NCBI GenBank assembly: GCA_015501055.1
Contig: JADNYV010000207.1
Location: 1 to 63,237, forward strand
Length of the DNA stretch: 63,237 bases
Direction of reading: 5' to 3'
DNA from: Mucidula mucida
Lineage: Eukaryota > Basidiomycota > Agaricomycetes > Agaricales > Physalacriaceae
Part shown: in pieces, positions 1-10,737 of the stretch
Numbering within the stretch: position 1 is the stretch's first letter
Layout: the number at the start of each line of letters is the position of its first letter
Program-made: the position numbers and the translations under genes
Notes under the pieces: model-generated
Told to the model about the DNA's origin: nothing
Database searches by the model: none
The model's input: the letters and a program-made list of their open reading frames with translations, nothing else

Positions 1-733
1 ATTAGATTCAATTCGTAGACTAGAGCTTGATTAATGATAAGCAGAGTTTAGAGTTAGATGAGAAATAGATAAGATGATTGTCGCCGAGGGAAGTCCTGGT
101 TGATCAGACCGGGAGTGTTCAGCTAGAGCGAGTTCTCGAGGTTGGTAATCGAGAAAGGTTTCCGCGATACAATAAAAAATATGTAGGCTTGGCGTGACTG
201 AGGATACACGTCGAGTTCCACACGGGGTAATAGTAAAAGAAGTTGGTGGTTGTTTGGTTCGTTCGGGAGATGATTGGGATGGATTACAAATTGTTCTGTG
301 CTACTGACACAAGCTCTGCGAGTATATACATAGTCCAGATGTTGTGTAAGTAGTAATAGTGAGTCATTCGTAAACTACGGAAAGCAATGAAAGAAAGTAC
401 GAGAAGCTACAGTACGCGTCCGTTCGCGTTTAGACTGCGAGTGGCTGTGTCCATAGGTCGAGACTCGCGTCCATATTGAGAACTCGTTCCTGTCCGTCAC
501 AGTAAGTTGAGAGCGAGCCCCCATGACAGCGTCAGAGTGGCCGTTTGTGTATTTTGTCAGGGAGTGAACAGCACGAGATCAGCACCCCAATGAGAAGAGG
601 GGAGGCGTAAAAGAGTGACAGGAACGTGTTATCGAGGGTTAGATGGATGTGAATGCACAAGGTCTGCGATGGCGCGTATACACATCTATGAGCCGAAGAG
701 TGGGATTGGTCGGAGATTCGATCCAGACGAGTT
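1..733. repeat. Flanking segment S, copy 1 (non-coding)
   Basis: No supported gene. The sequence recurs almost base for base from 25495, where it lies directly upstream of the ATG (25486, - strand) of a Lys-rich hypothetical gene. By analogy, position 1 lies just upstream of a second copy of that gene, cut off by the left window edge (inference). It runs straight into the APH-like pseudogene. Confidence 0.75.
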
Positions 734-745
734 TTGGTGTTAGCC

Positions 746-1953
746 TCATTGCAAGTCTACGTCTCTATTACTGAATTTCTCCCTCCGCGCCAGATCCTCC
801 GCAACCGACTTCAAAATCCCAGATTCAATCATCGCAAAAAAATACTCCATCTGCGCATCCTTTTGATCGCCCACAACGTGTTCCACCAGCGTACTCCAAA
901 GAGCACTGTAGAAGACACCGCCAATGCACTGCTCAAAAGGTACACACCATCCCACTTGAGGAGCGCCTGCGAAAGCTTTGGCGGACGATTCGGAAACCGC
1001 CTCACCTCCTCCTCCCCACTAAACGCGTGTACACCCCCCTGTCGCGTGCTTTCTTGCGCGACTTCACTTGCGCCTTTTCATTATCAAGATCGTCCATGGG
1101 ATGGTCGACCATGAAGAACGGCGGCTGTGCGAATGAGCTAGTACACAGAGTCCGCGTGTCATCCCACAGCTGATACGCGGCTCGTCAGAATCCGCATCGA
1201 CGATGAAGAAGTTCTGGGAGTGAAAGATGAGCGGGAACCCGTCGACGTCTAGAGAGTCGTCGTAGAAGGACGGAATGAGGGAGCGCATCCACCATAGTCG
1301 TAGACGGCGTTGTACCTCGCTTCCTCAAATATGATCGCCATTCTAGGCGTGGCATGAGCAATCCAGTGCTCCGTGCCACTGTTGTACACCTTGCTCTGCT
1401 GTGGGGAAGCCTGAATGACCCATTCCCCACGCGCACTGTCGTGGGCGAGGGTTCCCGATCTTGTCGAAACGCTGCGAGTACATCTCGACAATTATCTCGA
1501 CGACTTGGCGCAGTATCACGTTGCGCCGGTCGTCGGATAACTCGTCCCAGATCTCAATAAGGGCTATCCCCTCCGCCGTTGTAGTCACAACATAGGGACG
1601 TCCAGCTTCTTCGCTAGAGGCGTTGTAGCATACGATACCAGGGAGAGGGATTGTAGTTTTCTCCTCAAAGTATCGCATCGTCGCAACACAGCGGTCTCCG
1701 GGTCTTTGACGCGGGTCAATGGAACGCGCACGACGACGTCCGGATACCTGTCCACGCGAAGAAACCGGACGAGATTGAAGCCACCGGATTTGGTCTCTCC
1801 CCAGGAGGTAGCTAATTTCGCGTCCAAAGTCAAGGAAACGGAGTGTTGAATGGCATCCCAGTTAGTGGCTGAGAGCGTCGCAACTTTCTCCTCCGAGCAG
1901 CAAGAGCATGCGTCCGTCATGGCGGCGCAAGCGAAGCTATCAACGTGCGTCAC
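746..1953 (-). pseudogene. APH-like phosphotransferase pseudogene, copy 1
   Basis: Resembles fungal aminoglycoside-phosphotransferase/protein-kinase-like proteins (APH family), which share a small-molecule kinase fold. The N-terminal part contains SATNWDAIQ and a strand reading VVVRVPLTRVKDPE; a downstream block contains TTIPLPGI and a long helix before SQRFDKIG. The frame shifts near 1690, at the junction between the N-terminal part and the MRYF block, and again later. The catalytic region reads GFPLIFHSQN, where the family expects a His-x-Asp before the FHSQN segment, so the catalytic Asp is missing. Two further copies (15586-16743 and 26234-26966) share the same lesion. The C-terminal helix ends at 746. 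No function is expected. The family call rests on motif pattern, not on a search. Confidence 0.6.
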
Positions 1954-2224
1954 CCGCCTTCGACTTGATCAATCATATGTGGGTACGAAGGCGGCTCCGA
2001 ATCCAGTAGTATACAACGACTATTTTGATGAGAACGGTTCTTGGTTGTGATGACATACGAACGGAAGGGCTTAATGGACCGATATGCCATCGCACCACTG
2101 CACGAAGCCCACTGGCGTCACACTTCATGTTCTTAAAAAAGTGCATGAACGACGACGCGCACCCTGGGACGATTGCTGAGCTCACGGCGCAGTAAAATTG
2201 CCAACCGTACCAATGTTATTCCGC

Positions 2225-2340
2225 TGTCATTTTACTTTCTGCAGCAGCATAGCTCCTCCGCGTCCCTTTTCAAATCACCGCAAAGATATATACTCGCTGT
2301 GCGCATCCTGATTGCCCACAACATGTTCCACCAAACGTGT
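2225..2340 (-). pseudogene. APH-like C-terminal fragment
   Basis: About 115 bp resembling the C-terminal end of the neighbouring APH-like pseudogene (the segment encoding LVEHVVGDQ and the following helix), out of place between that pseudogene and the FIST-like one. It is an extra scrap left by rearrangement. Positions 1954-2224 hold no recognisable gene. Confidence 0.4.
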
Positions 2341-2371
2341 AGTCTCAAGTCGCGTCGTCCCAATTCAAACT

Positions 2372-3173
2372 AAGTAGGCTCGGATAAAGCGCTAAGCCCG
2401 AGGAAATCGAGAGTCGCGGACGGTTGATGAGTGCGAGGCCGACAGCGCCAGAATCGTAGATGCTATTGTTGTGGAACAAGGTGAAAGGTCTTCCGGTGAT
2501 GAATGGTGTGGATGTAGCAATCAGACCAAGCTGTCTGTAATTAATTAGGCAGGCCAGATAGAAATGGCGTCTTACTCGTGCGGTATTGAGCAACTGCGAT
2601 AATGAAGTTGTCAATCCTTGCGGAGAGGAATCGGTGAAATATACGACCGCGTTGATGTCTGCGGGGCTGGTGAATGTCAATAATCAGGAAATGGAAAACG
2701 CGTGTTCACATACTCGACACCTTGAAGCTCGTCGGGAAGTGGTTTGTGGACGTCCGCCTGCTCCAAACATCTTCCCAGTCAACATTTTCCAACGAATCGG
2801 ACACTTCATCCTTTTTCCTAAACGAATGCCAACGTCCGACTTGGGGATGGGTGTTCCAGCTATTGTGGACCTAAATGGGATACACAATCCACATCGAAGA
2901 ATGCCAATGAACAAGTAATGAGATCTGGTCCGTGCGTTGGGCGGCTAGGCAGCCAACAGAGTTCTTGCTCAGTGCGGTGACATAGAACGATATTGGAGAG
3001 ATCCGTGGACGCGACGTTGGGTGATAATGCGAAGAGGAGAGTATGTCGCGTGAAGCTGCCAGAAAGCTTTTGGATATGCCGGAGGACCGCAGACGCGGAG
3101 CGGTTCACGACGGTGCAGGCGTGTATTCAATTGGCATAAACCTGACGCGCCATTTTCCGGTTGCTGTAGACAT
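2372..3173 (-). pseudogene. FIST-like protein pseudogene, copy 1 (C-terminus missing)
   Basis: Start chosen at the MSTATGK methionine (3173), also seen in copies 2 and 3. Recognisable blocks: HTLLFALSPNVASTDL, NAVVYFTDSSPQGLT and GLIATSTPFITGRPF followed by YDSGAVGLALI. These resemble the FIST sensory domain as found in basidiomycete proteins of unknown role (family call by memory of the pattern). An intron with gta...cag ends and a ctaatt branch-like site sits before LGLIATS; another precedes ADINAVV. Homology stops abruptly at 2372, so the C-terminal third (GRNPTQLLLDA onward in copies 3 and 4) is absent. The first 50 codons contain frame breaks. Confidence 0.5.
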
Positions 3174-3225
3174 GACCTGGGCCGAAGTCTAGTAGTAGAT
3201 AGGTTGTTCAAGGAGAGGTCGGTCT

Positions 3226-3669
3226 TTGAGCTGGCATCACATATGCGGAGAGACGTCAAGAAGGTGTCCGCAAATCCATCTTGCTCAATGCTTGGCAGTT
3301 GCTTGTCAATGTCCTCACCTCCGCGGGCTTGAATATCGCAATCAAGTACAAACCGGCGGCATCTCTTGCCCCGGTCCTTTTCCCTGTTCATTTACCCGCA
3401 ACCACACAACTACTACGCTATGTATGATGTTCTGCCATCTTTCCCCGCCAATTCTCGTTTCTTTGTTCATTCTTCGGTCGTCTTCCTGCAACAAAAATGC
3501 GCGAATAGCCATGCAAGACCACTGCCTCGTCAAAGTCCCTCAGCAACCGCATACCCCGCGGACCTCCACCCCTCGAAAATGCTATCTTGAACAGATTCAG
3601 CGCGCCTCCGCGTGGTGTCGCCGCGACATCGATCATTACTGGAACGATCGTTTGGTGTTAGATGACTAG
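3226..3669 (+). other. Conserved segment X, copy 1 (unidentified ORF)
   Basis: An open frame divergent from the FIST copy, recurring in the same relative place in every module. The best conserved stretch is C-terminal: VPQQPHTPRTSTP, then EQIQRASAWCRRDIDHYWN shortly before the stop. The preceding part differs in frame between copies. I do not recognise it. Conservation of the tail in one frame suggests the last exon of a real gene, now possibly decayed. Confidence 0.35.
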
Positions 3670-3935
3670 CTTGATGCTCTACATCTATATTTTCCTGATA
3701 CTCGCTACACACTGCGCAGGTTCACTGAATTTGATCCGTATAGCTGCGAGAGAGGTATGAAGCAACCATTTCACGGCGGTTGGCGATCACAATCCTAACA
3801 TTTTCATTGGTACAGCGAGGATACAGCGATAATTCTCTTTTTTGTTTCTTCTCATCGCCAACATTCGATTCAAACACCGGCAATTGAGGAGTTCGCTTAC
3901 TGAATTTGCGTTCCATCGCGTCCATTCTGCTTTAA

Positions 3936-4480
3936 ATGGCGCGTAAAGTGCAGGCGAGAGTTGACGGATATCCTTCTCTGGTTGATTATGTGTGTCCGAT
4001 ATCTCTGTCATCTGTTTTCGTGCTGACTCCTAACCATAGCATTCCCCCGACCCGCTTTACATATTTTGCTCGATGGTGTCTCCCTCGACGCCTACGTGTC
4101 CATGGGATTGGCGACGGCGGTACGTTTCATGACTCTCACGCATACCATTATGAATCTGAGCATCGAATAGCGCCTGGAATTCAAACTGGCGCGCGACGTG
4201 TACGCGTCACACCTGACTTAGCAGCCCACATACAACGCGGCGAGGAAATCTCGCCTGAAGAACTTGCGCTTCCATTGCACGTGCCGAAGAGGAAGAGGCG
4301 AATCCTGGGTGGTTGTCCCTAGCCAACGAAACCGGCGAAGCGAATCCCTACACCGCCGTCTGAACCGGTCAGTGAGTACCTGCTGGAGACCGTAACGAGT
4401 TCCAAAAGACAATTGAAACAAAGGCGAAAGTAGTCCAGGTATGGAGCCGTTCTCCTGATTACTCAAATACACGTTGACCC
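3936..4480 (+). other. Conserved segment Y, copy 1 (unidentified)
   Basis: A block kept between X and PEBP in all modules. Conserved pieces include DYVCPISLSSV, a hydrophobic stretch, a segment reading VSLDAYVSMGLATAV in another frame, and a basic tail. Frames change between pieces, so either short introns are present or the gene is broken. Not recognised; the hydrophobic character would fit a membrane protein remnant, but this is weak. 4481-4697 holds more conserved but unassigned sequence leading to the PEBP start. Confidence 0.3.
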
Positions 4481-4697
4481 TCGTCCTAGGTAACTTATTC
4501 TGTACGATGCTGTAGTTATCGGTAACGTCGCTCTCTCACTGTACGGCTCCCATGCATGCGAAATCTATACTCAACATTTTCATCATATGGTGGTCTTTAG
4601 GCCGTGGCGCCGTATGCGAGTAGATTCAGCGTGAAATGTCTCAACAGCATTGTCAGTTCATGACCCGCGTCCTCCTTGTTCTTCCATTGCCGTCAAG

Positions 4698-5412
4698 ATG
4701 CGCTCTGTCCTCGGTGTCCTTGCGTATTTTCCCCTCATCTTTATACGTGCAGCAGGCGTTCGACAATGCTAATGTTGGTGCTTGTATTTTGGGTTCAGCG
4801 ATTTCTCAGATGCCTTGCAGACTTTGCGTTGGAATGCGATCCCGCTCTACTCCTCCAGGTCATTCTTCGGCAGTCAACTGGCGCGTCCATAGCCCTGGAA
4901 GTTGGTGAACAGCTTCCTCGCAATGGTTCGTCGGCATTACCACATCTCCGTCATCTTCCAATAATCAGTACAGCTACCTTGCATCCAGGCTTGTCGGGGA
5001 AATCATTAAAAGCAGGTCCTTTCGTGGTAGCCACTGTCGATCCCGACGCGCCGACCTCCCAAGACCCAAATATTCTGTTTCGCCGCTTCCTTGGTGGAAA
5101 CTTCATCCCGCTTGCCAGGCGGAGCTTCTTGTTAAGACGACCCCTGCAATATCTGAGTGGAAACAGCCCATGCCTCCAGCCGAATTGGATGCTCACCGGT
5201 AAATTCACTCCTTTTCTGGATGGTTGATATCTGACGATTTCGGTATGTAGTTACATATTCTCTTGATTTTCAAGCGACTCGATGCATACAAGGAGCAGAC
5301 GTTCGTGTATGGCACGACGCCCTCGTTCAATATCTCTGCGTTCGGTGGGGCTGTTGGATTAGGAAATCCCATCGTTGGGAACTTCGTGCTGGTCGCTCCT
5401 GATCCAGCCTGA
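4698..5412 (+). pseudogene. Secreted PEBP-like protein, copy 1 (frame-broken)
   Basis: Phosphatidylethanolamine-binding-protein-like family; members bind small anionic ligands, and this type appears secreted. Start at 4698 gives a hydrophobic leader (MRSVLGVLAYFPLIF). Then come a segment ending IALEVGEQLP, the signature VVATVDPDAPTSQDPN near 5020-5070, RRFLGGNF, and the C-terminal FNISAFGGAVGLGNP followed by GNFVLVAPDPA and a stop at 5410-5412. The blocks lie in the right order but in different frames; at least the junction after the leader and the region after RRFLGGNF need frame changes not explained by consensus introns. It is either a recent pseudogene or carries sequencing indels. The C-terminal exon looks well preserved. 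Confidence 0.6.
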
Positions 5413-5589
5413 GGCCTGAAGTGGTTCCTTACTTTCGTCTTAATGAAGCTGAATGGTATTCAAGATTCGAATATTGCGGCAGAAGAGAATTCTTCGAATA
5501 AATGCGCATTGACCGCCTGGACGCGGTAAGTCACTTGTTTCCGTGAAGAAATCAAAATGAAGACTGACTGACTACTCAAGAGTACCATG

Positions 5590-5949
5590 CATCATCTGAT
5601 TTCTACGCGTTCGCCCGTTGAAGTGTGACGCTTGCTCCAAACCGATTTATTGCGCCACACTCTTTACGCAGTTTAGCTGTCACAGAACTGCTAAAACTGG
5701 ATGTATAACTCTTGAACAAACAGCGGGCAAACAATGGGCTACAAGTTGTCCAAAAAAGGGCAAGAAAGGTGCATGCCTTTGTTGGACCAGTAGCGTCAAA
5801 ACAATCGCACACAAAGGTGGGAATAAGCGCGTCTCTTCATCCCCCATCATTGTCTTCACTCTTACTCCTTCATTCTCTCCATTGATCGTCCTGCATTCTC
5901 TTCATTGATCATCCTACATCCTCCTTTCACATTAAAGACACTGTCCTCG
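5590..5949 (+). promoter_or_regulatory. Conserved upstream block of N-A
   Basis: About 350 bp upstream of the N-A start is strongly conserved in front of all seven N copies, much more than the neighbouring PEBP region. It includes CACACTCTTTACGCAGTTTA, a ggtgcatgcctttgttgg stretch and short direct repeats of a cattctc-ttcattgatcatcc type close to the ATG. It probably holds the promoter and 5' UTR. It carries small open frames that I take as chance. Confidence 0.5.
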
Positions 5950-8419
5950 ATGCCATCTAAGTTCCCAGACGACACACGGCGGCCTCCAGGCTTGTCGAGC
6001 GCTTTCTATGGTCGGAACGATGACCACACAAACAATCATTATACTCAGGAGCACGCTTACGCTAGTGATAGCTCCTCCAGTGCCCCAAGCAACTTTGGGA
6101 ATGTAGGCGGGCAGTTCAGCGGGTCCCAGGCGTCCTACAGTTATGGCTCAGATGAGTTCTCCAACGACGCGACGCCCAATCTCAAGTATCCAAACTACCG
6201 ACAATACCCTCCCTCGTACAGCCCCGACAATTCTCGTTCTACACAGTCTTTCCCGAACAATGGCATCGGTCACAACCAACAATCGCTATATAACAATCAC
6301 ACTCAATCATACGCGCATGCGCCCTCCCAGCAATTTCCACCGACGAAAGGGCAGGCGGAGAACACCACTCACGAACGCGACGCGATTAGACAACAATGTT
6401 TCCTCCCCAATCCCCCAGATGCGACCCCTCCATCACCCATTCCACAATCACGCGATCAGACCGCGACTACTTCTACATCTCACGCGCAATCACTTCCTGT
6501 ACCCGCCACCTCATTGTCGTCATCCGACGCTCCCGCCATACCGAAAGGGCGCCAATCGAAAGCGACAAAGCCCGCAGCGCCGAAGGCCGCCAAGAAGCCT
6601 GCAGCACGAGGGCGTCGTGCAGCGCCGAAAGCGTTGGCAGTTGAGCAGGAATCAGCCCAAGATAATAATAGTGGTCTGGCCGCGAAGGTGCCGGCGAAGA
6701 GAGGTCCCAGGAGAAAAGCTCCGTTGCCTGAGCCATCGCCAGCTGCGGTGATCTCAGCTGCAGTGACCCAGCCTGTCTCAGGATCAGCCAACGTACAGGC
6801 CCCAGCGGCAGCTCAGGAGAAATTCAAGGTGGCGTCAGTCGACCAATCCCAGGCTGCCTCGGCTAGCAACGCCATCGTACAGAGCGCGACCCAATCTTCC
6901 AGAGGTCACACACAGCCAGCAGGCGATCAAGCTTTCCAAGCATCTAGGTCATCGACTACCTTAAATAAGAGGAAGCGGGATGAGCAGGTTGATGATGCGC
7001 AGCGCGACAGAGACCTGATGCCTCCGCCTGCTGCCCCGAGGTCCAACATGTCGAACCGGAAAGGAACAGGTAGAGCAGTCGAACCTCCAGCTCCGATCGC
7101 GACCAACAACCAAGTCAGTTGTTAATTCTCGATGCCTTGACATTATCTCATTGATTTATCCGTACTAGGTTAATCCCTACGTGGGTTTCCCGCAAGCCGC
7201 ACAAACGTACAACAACTCGTACACACTTCAAGTATGTCGCGTGATTCATTAATCTCACCTTTTACTGATAATCATGTAGTTCGTACTGCCCTGTGGGCTA
7301 ATTTTCCTTGCCCCTGCTCCACGCGGCGCGGTCTGGATTCTCGACCAGAACTATACTGACGTTGCATGGCTCGCCAGACTCCACACTTGTGAAATACTAG
7401 CGGACTTCGCCTACAAGATGGCAGTCAACGCGTCGTATCAGCGCATCATTTACCTCCCAACGACGAACGACGGCAAGCTCCACATTTCGAGCCTTATGTT
7501 GCTTACCTTGGAAGCGCCGGTGTCGCGGAACCTAGTGGGCCGCTTTGACATCGTTAATACTGCACAAGTCATTCCTCCGGAACAAACGGGTCGATTCCTC
7601 GAGCACCTCCATATGCTAGCAAAGCCGGCGCCGAAGCGAAATTATGTTTGCAGGTACTTGCCTGAATTTTGAGGATTATATCATTTACCAATTTTTACAG
7701 AAAACTCCTTGAACTTTCGAGGAGGACCTATCAACGAGACCCCGTCCAATCACCACCCTTATGTAGGGGCTTCCACCTCGACCCGTCAAGTTCAGCAGGC
7801 CACGCAGCCAACCCATAACCCATTATTATCACCCAGCTCGTCTTCGGGATACCCCTCTGGTTCTGGTTCGAACTCCTGGAACCACCGTGATTTGCCTCAA
7901 GAACAGGGTAGGACTCAACCTGATGTTCAGGCCCCGCCGTACCCGTCTTCCACCTTCTCCTTTGCATATGAACCTTTGGTTCCCCCGACTAGCTCTGAGT
8001 CAACGACTCCACCAGAGCTGCCCTATCCTTTCTCTTCCTATCCTCCCACCACAGTCACCACAAGCGATCGCAGTCCTCCTACAGACGACACTGCAAATTT
8101 CTTGCCTCAGGCACGGACTAGCGAAACTCTGCCTGATGTTCATGCGTCTTCCTCCTCTTCCTATGACTCTGAGCCTTTGGCTAGCCCTGAGTCAACGGCT
8201 TCATGGCACGAGCTGCCATATCCTTTCTCTTCCTATGCTTCCGTCACAAGCGACACTGCGAGTCCTGCCTCCTCATCCTCCACTCAGGACCCGGTGCCGG
8301 GCGATCATGACTTTTTAGCGTTCATGGAGAAGTCGTTCACGAACATGAAGGACGATGATCGTTCCCAAACTGAAGCGTCCTACTCCTCCTCCGACCTTCT
8401 ATTGAACTTGGACTTCTGA
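5950..8419 (+). CDS. Family N protein, copy N-A (intact, 4 exons, 772 aa)
   Basis: Exons 5950-7113, 7169-7231, 7281-7653 and 7701-8419 join in frame with GT...AG introns (54, 49 and 47 bp; the first donor is GTCAGT). The start at MPSKFPDD is the methionine shared by all copies; an in-frame upstream ATG at 5905 exists. Residues 1-190: Ser/Tyr/Gln/Asn/Pro-rich, disordered. About 195-265: Ala/Lys/Arg-rich with KKPAARGRRAAPK and VPAKRGPRRKAP, AT-hook-like. About 335-350: NKRKRDEQVDDAQRDRD, nuclear-localisation-like. Exon 3: conserved domain with AVWILDQNY, ADFAYKMAVN, RIIYLP and NTAQVIPPEQ. Exon 4: Ser/Pro-rich, with ELPYPFSSY twice and an acidic-hydrophobic end (GDHDFLAFMEK). Not recognised; a nuclear role is inference. 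It could be functional, as its frame is intact while neighbours are broken. Confidence 0.8.
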
Positions 8420-8558
8420 CTTGTTCAAGGGAGTCATGGAGGAGTTTAATTCCCCTGCCCCCTCTCAATGACTACGCTCCGCTTAACCTCACACCCCAAC
8501 TTTCAGCGCTAGCTCTATCCTCGCCTCACCCCCTCTCCTTGCTTTTGAAATCCGCATG

Positions 8559-8870
8559 TTCTCATTATTTATAGTGTATCTGCATCCTCATCCCTCTCGC
8601 GTTACCCCCCTGCTTTTGATATCCACATCTTCCGACTTGTTATTGTGTTCTCCTGTATATACATCCTCATATCTCTCGTGTTACCCCCTGCTTTTGATAC
8701 CGACTTGTTATCGTGTTTTCCTTGTTTATAGTCCTCATTCCTCTCGTGTCACCCCTTCTCTCGCGTTACCTCTCCTCCTGCGTTACCCCTCCTCTCGTGT
8801 CACCCCTCCTCTTGGTCTCATAGTCCACATGTTTTCATTCCTTGTTTGTATTGTATATGTATTTATCTAA
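8559..8870 (+). repeat. 3' minisatellite of module 1
   Basis: Irregular tandem repeats beginning about 140 bp after the N-A stop. The core is of the form CTCTCGCGTTACCCC followed by TGCTTTTGATATCCACATCT and a stretch with CTTGTTTATAG; unit length is about 70-90 bp with shorter CTCCTC-GTTACCCC derivatives. The same repeat follows every N copy, inside or just after the 3' UTR. Confidence 0.7.
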
Positions 8871-9027
8871 AGTCTGTAGCCATCGTCTTCATTCGAAATC
8901 ACATTTAAATCCACTCGGCTGCGTGCACATTTACTTCAATAGGACTCGGAGCTTGTCCAACCGTAAGACCGCCGAGTGTTCATGCGTTGTCCCGTATTCT
9001 CGGCTTGCTCCCAAACTGCTTTCTGTT

Positions 9028-9160
9028 TAACTTTCACGTTGACGTCGAGGGAGTCAAAATGTTTTTTGAACACGCGATTCCTTCCCAATCCCTGTGCGTA
9101 GACCAAAACACCTTCGAGTCGATAGCTTTGCAAGAGTAAATCAGCCAGCTTCGCCTCTTG
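9028..9160 (-). pseudogene. CaiB/BaiF CoA-transferase-like fragment
   Basis: Reads ADLLLQSYR ... GLGRNRV ... FDSL, similar to the ADVFLQGYRPG and RGFDSL blocks of class III CoA-transferases. Only about 45 codons survive and the spacing is short. A homologous fragment lies at the same place in each module; a longer C-terminal piece of the family is at 24152-24595. 9161-9572 resembles the sequence downstream of CYS3 (32150-32460), in inverse orientation. Confidence 0.35.
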
Positions 9161-9572
9161 GTATCTGCATCTTGTGCAGGGAGATTATGCGATGTCTTCT
9201 CACTTGTTGAATCCCGAGGCTTTACCTGCCTTGAAGTGAGTTCGGCCAGCGACAATCATTTCATTTCACGATTTCATATACTTTGTCCTGAGCCTCATTC
9301 AGAGTACTTACTGTCCTCGCCTCAAGTTAATGTTGATCTTGTATCCGTGTAGATGTAATTGATTACCATCAAGTATTAAAGCAAGGTTTCCGACAGCCGC
9401 CTGTAGACGGCACTTTTCTCTCCAACGAATACTCAAGAAAGGACAGCAGACTCTCAAAAGCGAACCGCATGGACTCAAATATCCTTCAGCGTGCTCGAAA
9501 AAGGGATATGAATGATAGCTTACGACAACGTACAAAATAAATAGACGCCACCCAACGACTCTGCCAACGCGT

Positions 9573-9772
9573 TGACGTCAAAAACTTCTCCGCTGCCGCC
9601 TCGCCGCCTTTTAATACGGGGACTGATCATGCCTGCAAAGAAAAGGTATTCCAGCCTTCAAGTTGTCTGGCGTTAACTTGGATATCCATGTTCTGGCGTG
9701 GGGAGAGAGCGTGTCTATTGCTCGATCGTGTCGTGGGTGGGATGCCAATCCGGGGTATGTGACACTAAAGAC
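9573..9772 (-). pseudogene. Cystathionine gamma-lyase internal fragment
   Basis: Inverted partial copy of 31640-31830 of the CYS3 gene: it encodes VTYPGLASHPRHDRAID, then HARTWISKLTPD, with frame breaks after it. The adjoining 9161-9572 matches the CYS3 3' flank, so one block containing the CYS3 end and its flank was copied here and inverted. 9773-9959 shows nothing recognisable. Confidence 0.75.
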
Positions 9773-9959
9773 ATGAAGCGTTTTCTACATTAGCCACACT
9801 TAGAGCCTGTCCGCCGTCCGAATACTTACCGCCTCACCGAGAAATGGGAAGGTCCACTTGGGAGATAACAACATTCAATCTAGAACGGAGCATCCAAGTG
9901 CGAGACAATACCAAAATGTTTGAGTACTAATGCCCAATGAACGTTCATTCCTTGTTATT

Positions 9960-10130
9960 ACTACCTGTTGAGTCCGAGCCTGATTGCAAGTCTGGGTGTC
10001 TATTACTAGGTTTCTCCCTCCGCGCGAGAATCAGTGCCTTGAAGCTCGTCGGGAAGTGGGTCCGTGGATGTCCGCCTGCTCTAAACATCTTCCCCAGTCC
10101 AACCATTTTTCCCAACGTATCGGGACCACT
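9960..10130. other. Chimeric scrap: APH end plus FIST piece
   Basis: The first part (about 9980-10030) resembles the APH 3' end near 750-790 (CTATTACT-TTTCTCCCTCCGCG). It is joined directly to a piece resembling the FIST segment around 18350-18440 (encoding a form of PLPDELQG). Both ends are truncated. This marks the outer edge of the palindrome. Confidence 0.5.
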
Positions 10131-10319
10131 ATCAAACACTCGGCGGTATTATCTAAAACGCCTGTGAAGGTTGGAAAAGCTCCTGTTGAACTGAACATGA
10201 ACGCAGCCGAGTGGAATTAGATGCAATTTCGAAGGAGTACAATGACACGATGACTACAGACTTTAAATATATAGATACAGTATAAACGAGCAACGGAGAC
10301 TTGAAAACAAAATTGTATC

Positions 10320-10737
10320 ACTGTGATAGCAAGAGGACGGGGTGACGCAGGAGGAGGGGGTAACGCGAGAGGAATGAGGATGCAGATACACTATAAACAA
10401 GGAGAACAAGATAACAAGGAGAAATATGCGGGTAACACAAGAGCAGGGGGTAACGCGAGAGGAATGAAGAACCATATACACTATAAACCAGGAGAACACG
10501 ATAACAGGTCGAAAGATGCTGATATCAATAGCAGGGGGTAACGCGAGAGTGATGAGGATGCAGATACGCGATAAACAAGGAGAACAAGACAACAGGCCGG
10601 AAGATGCGGGTAACAAAAGCAGGGGGTAACGCGAGGAATGGCGCAGGGCTAACGATGAAAGATGGGAGTGTGAGATTACAGCAGGGGGTAACGCGAGGAA
10701 TGGCGCAAGGCTAACGATGAAAGATGGGAGTGTGAGA
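10320..10737 (-). repeat. 3' minisatellite behind N-B
   Basis: GGGGGTAACGCGAGAGGAATG repeats spaced about 70-90 bp with ATAAACAAGGAGAACA cores, then two adjacent copies of an approximately 61-bp unit (GGAATGGCGCA-GGCTAACGATG) next to the N-B stop. The mirror image is at 23582-24010. Confidence 0.75.

Noticed and set aside
734..1114. Short open frame on the + strand at the left end
   Set aside because: Antisense to the APH-like pseudogene; the same stretch in copies 2 and 3 is interrupted.
6473..6791. Long open frames on the strand opposite N exon 1, recurring in every copy
   Set aside because: They overlap the Ala/Lys/Arg-rich coding segment of N exon 1; codon bias there opens the antisense frames. 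No independent motifs, and they follow N in every detail.
8556..8870. Hydrophobic Leu/Ser/Pro open frames over the minisatellites, looking like membrane proteins
   Set aside because: They arise from CTC/TCC repeats, change frame between copies and lie in the 3' flank of N.
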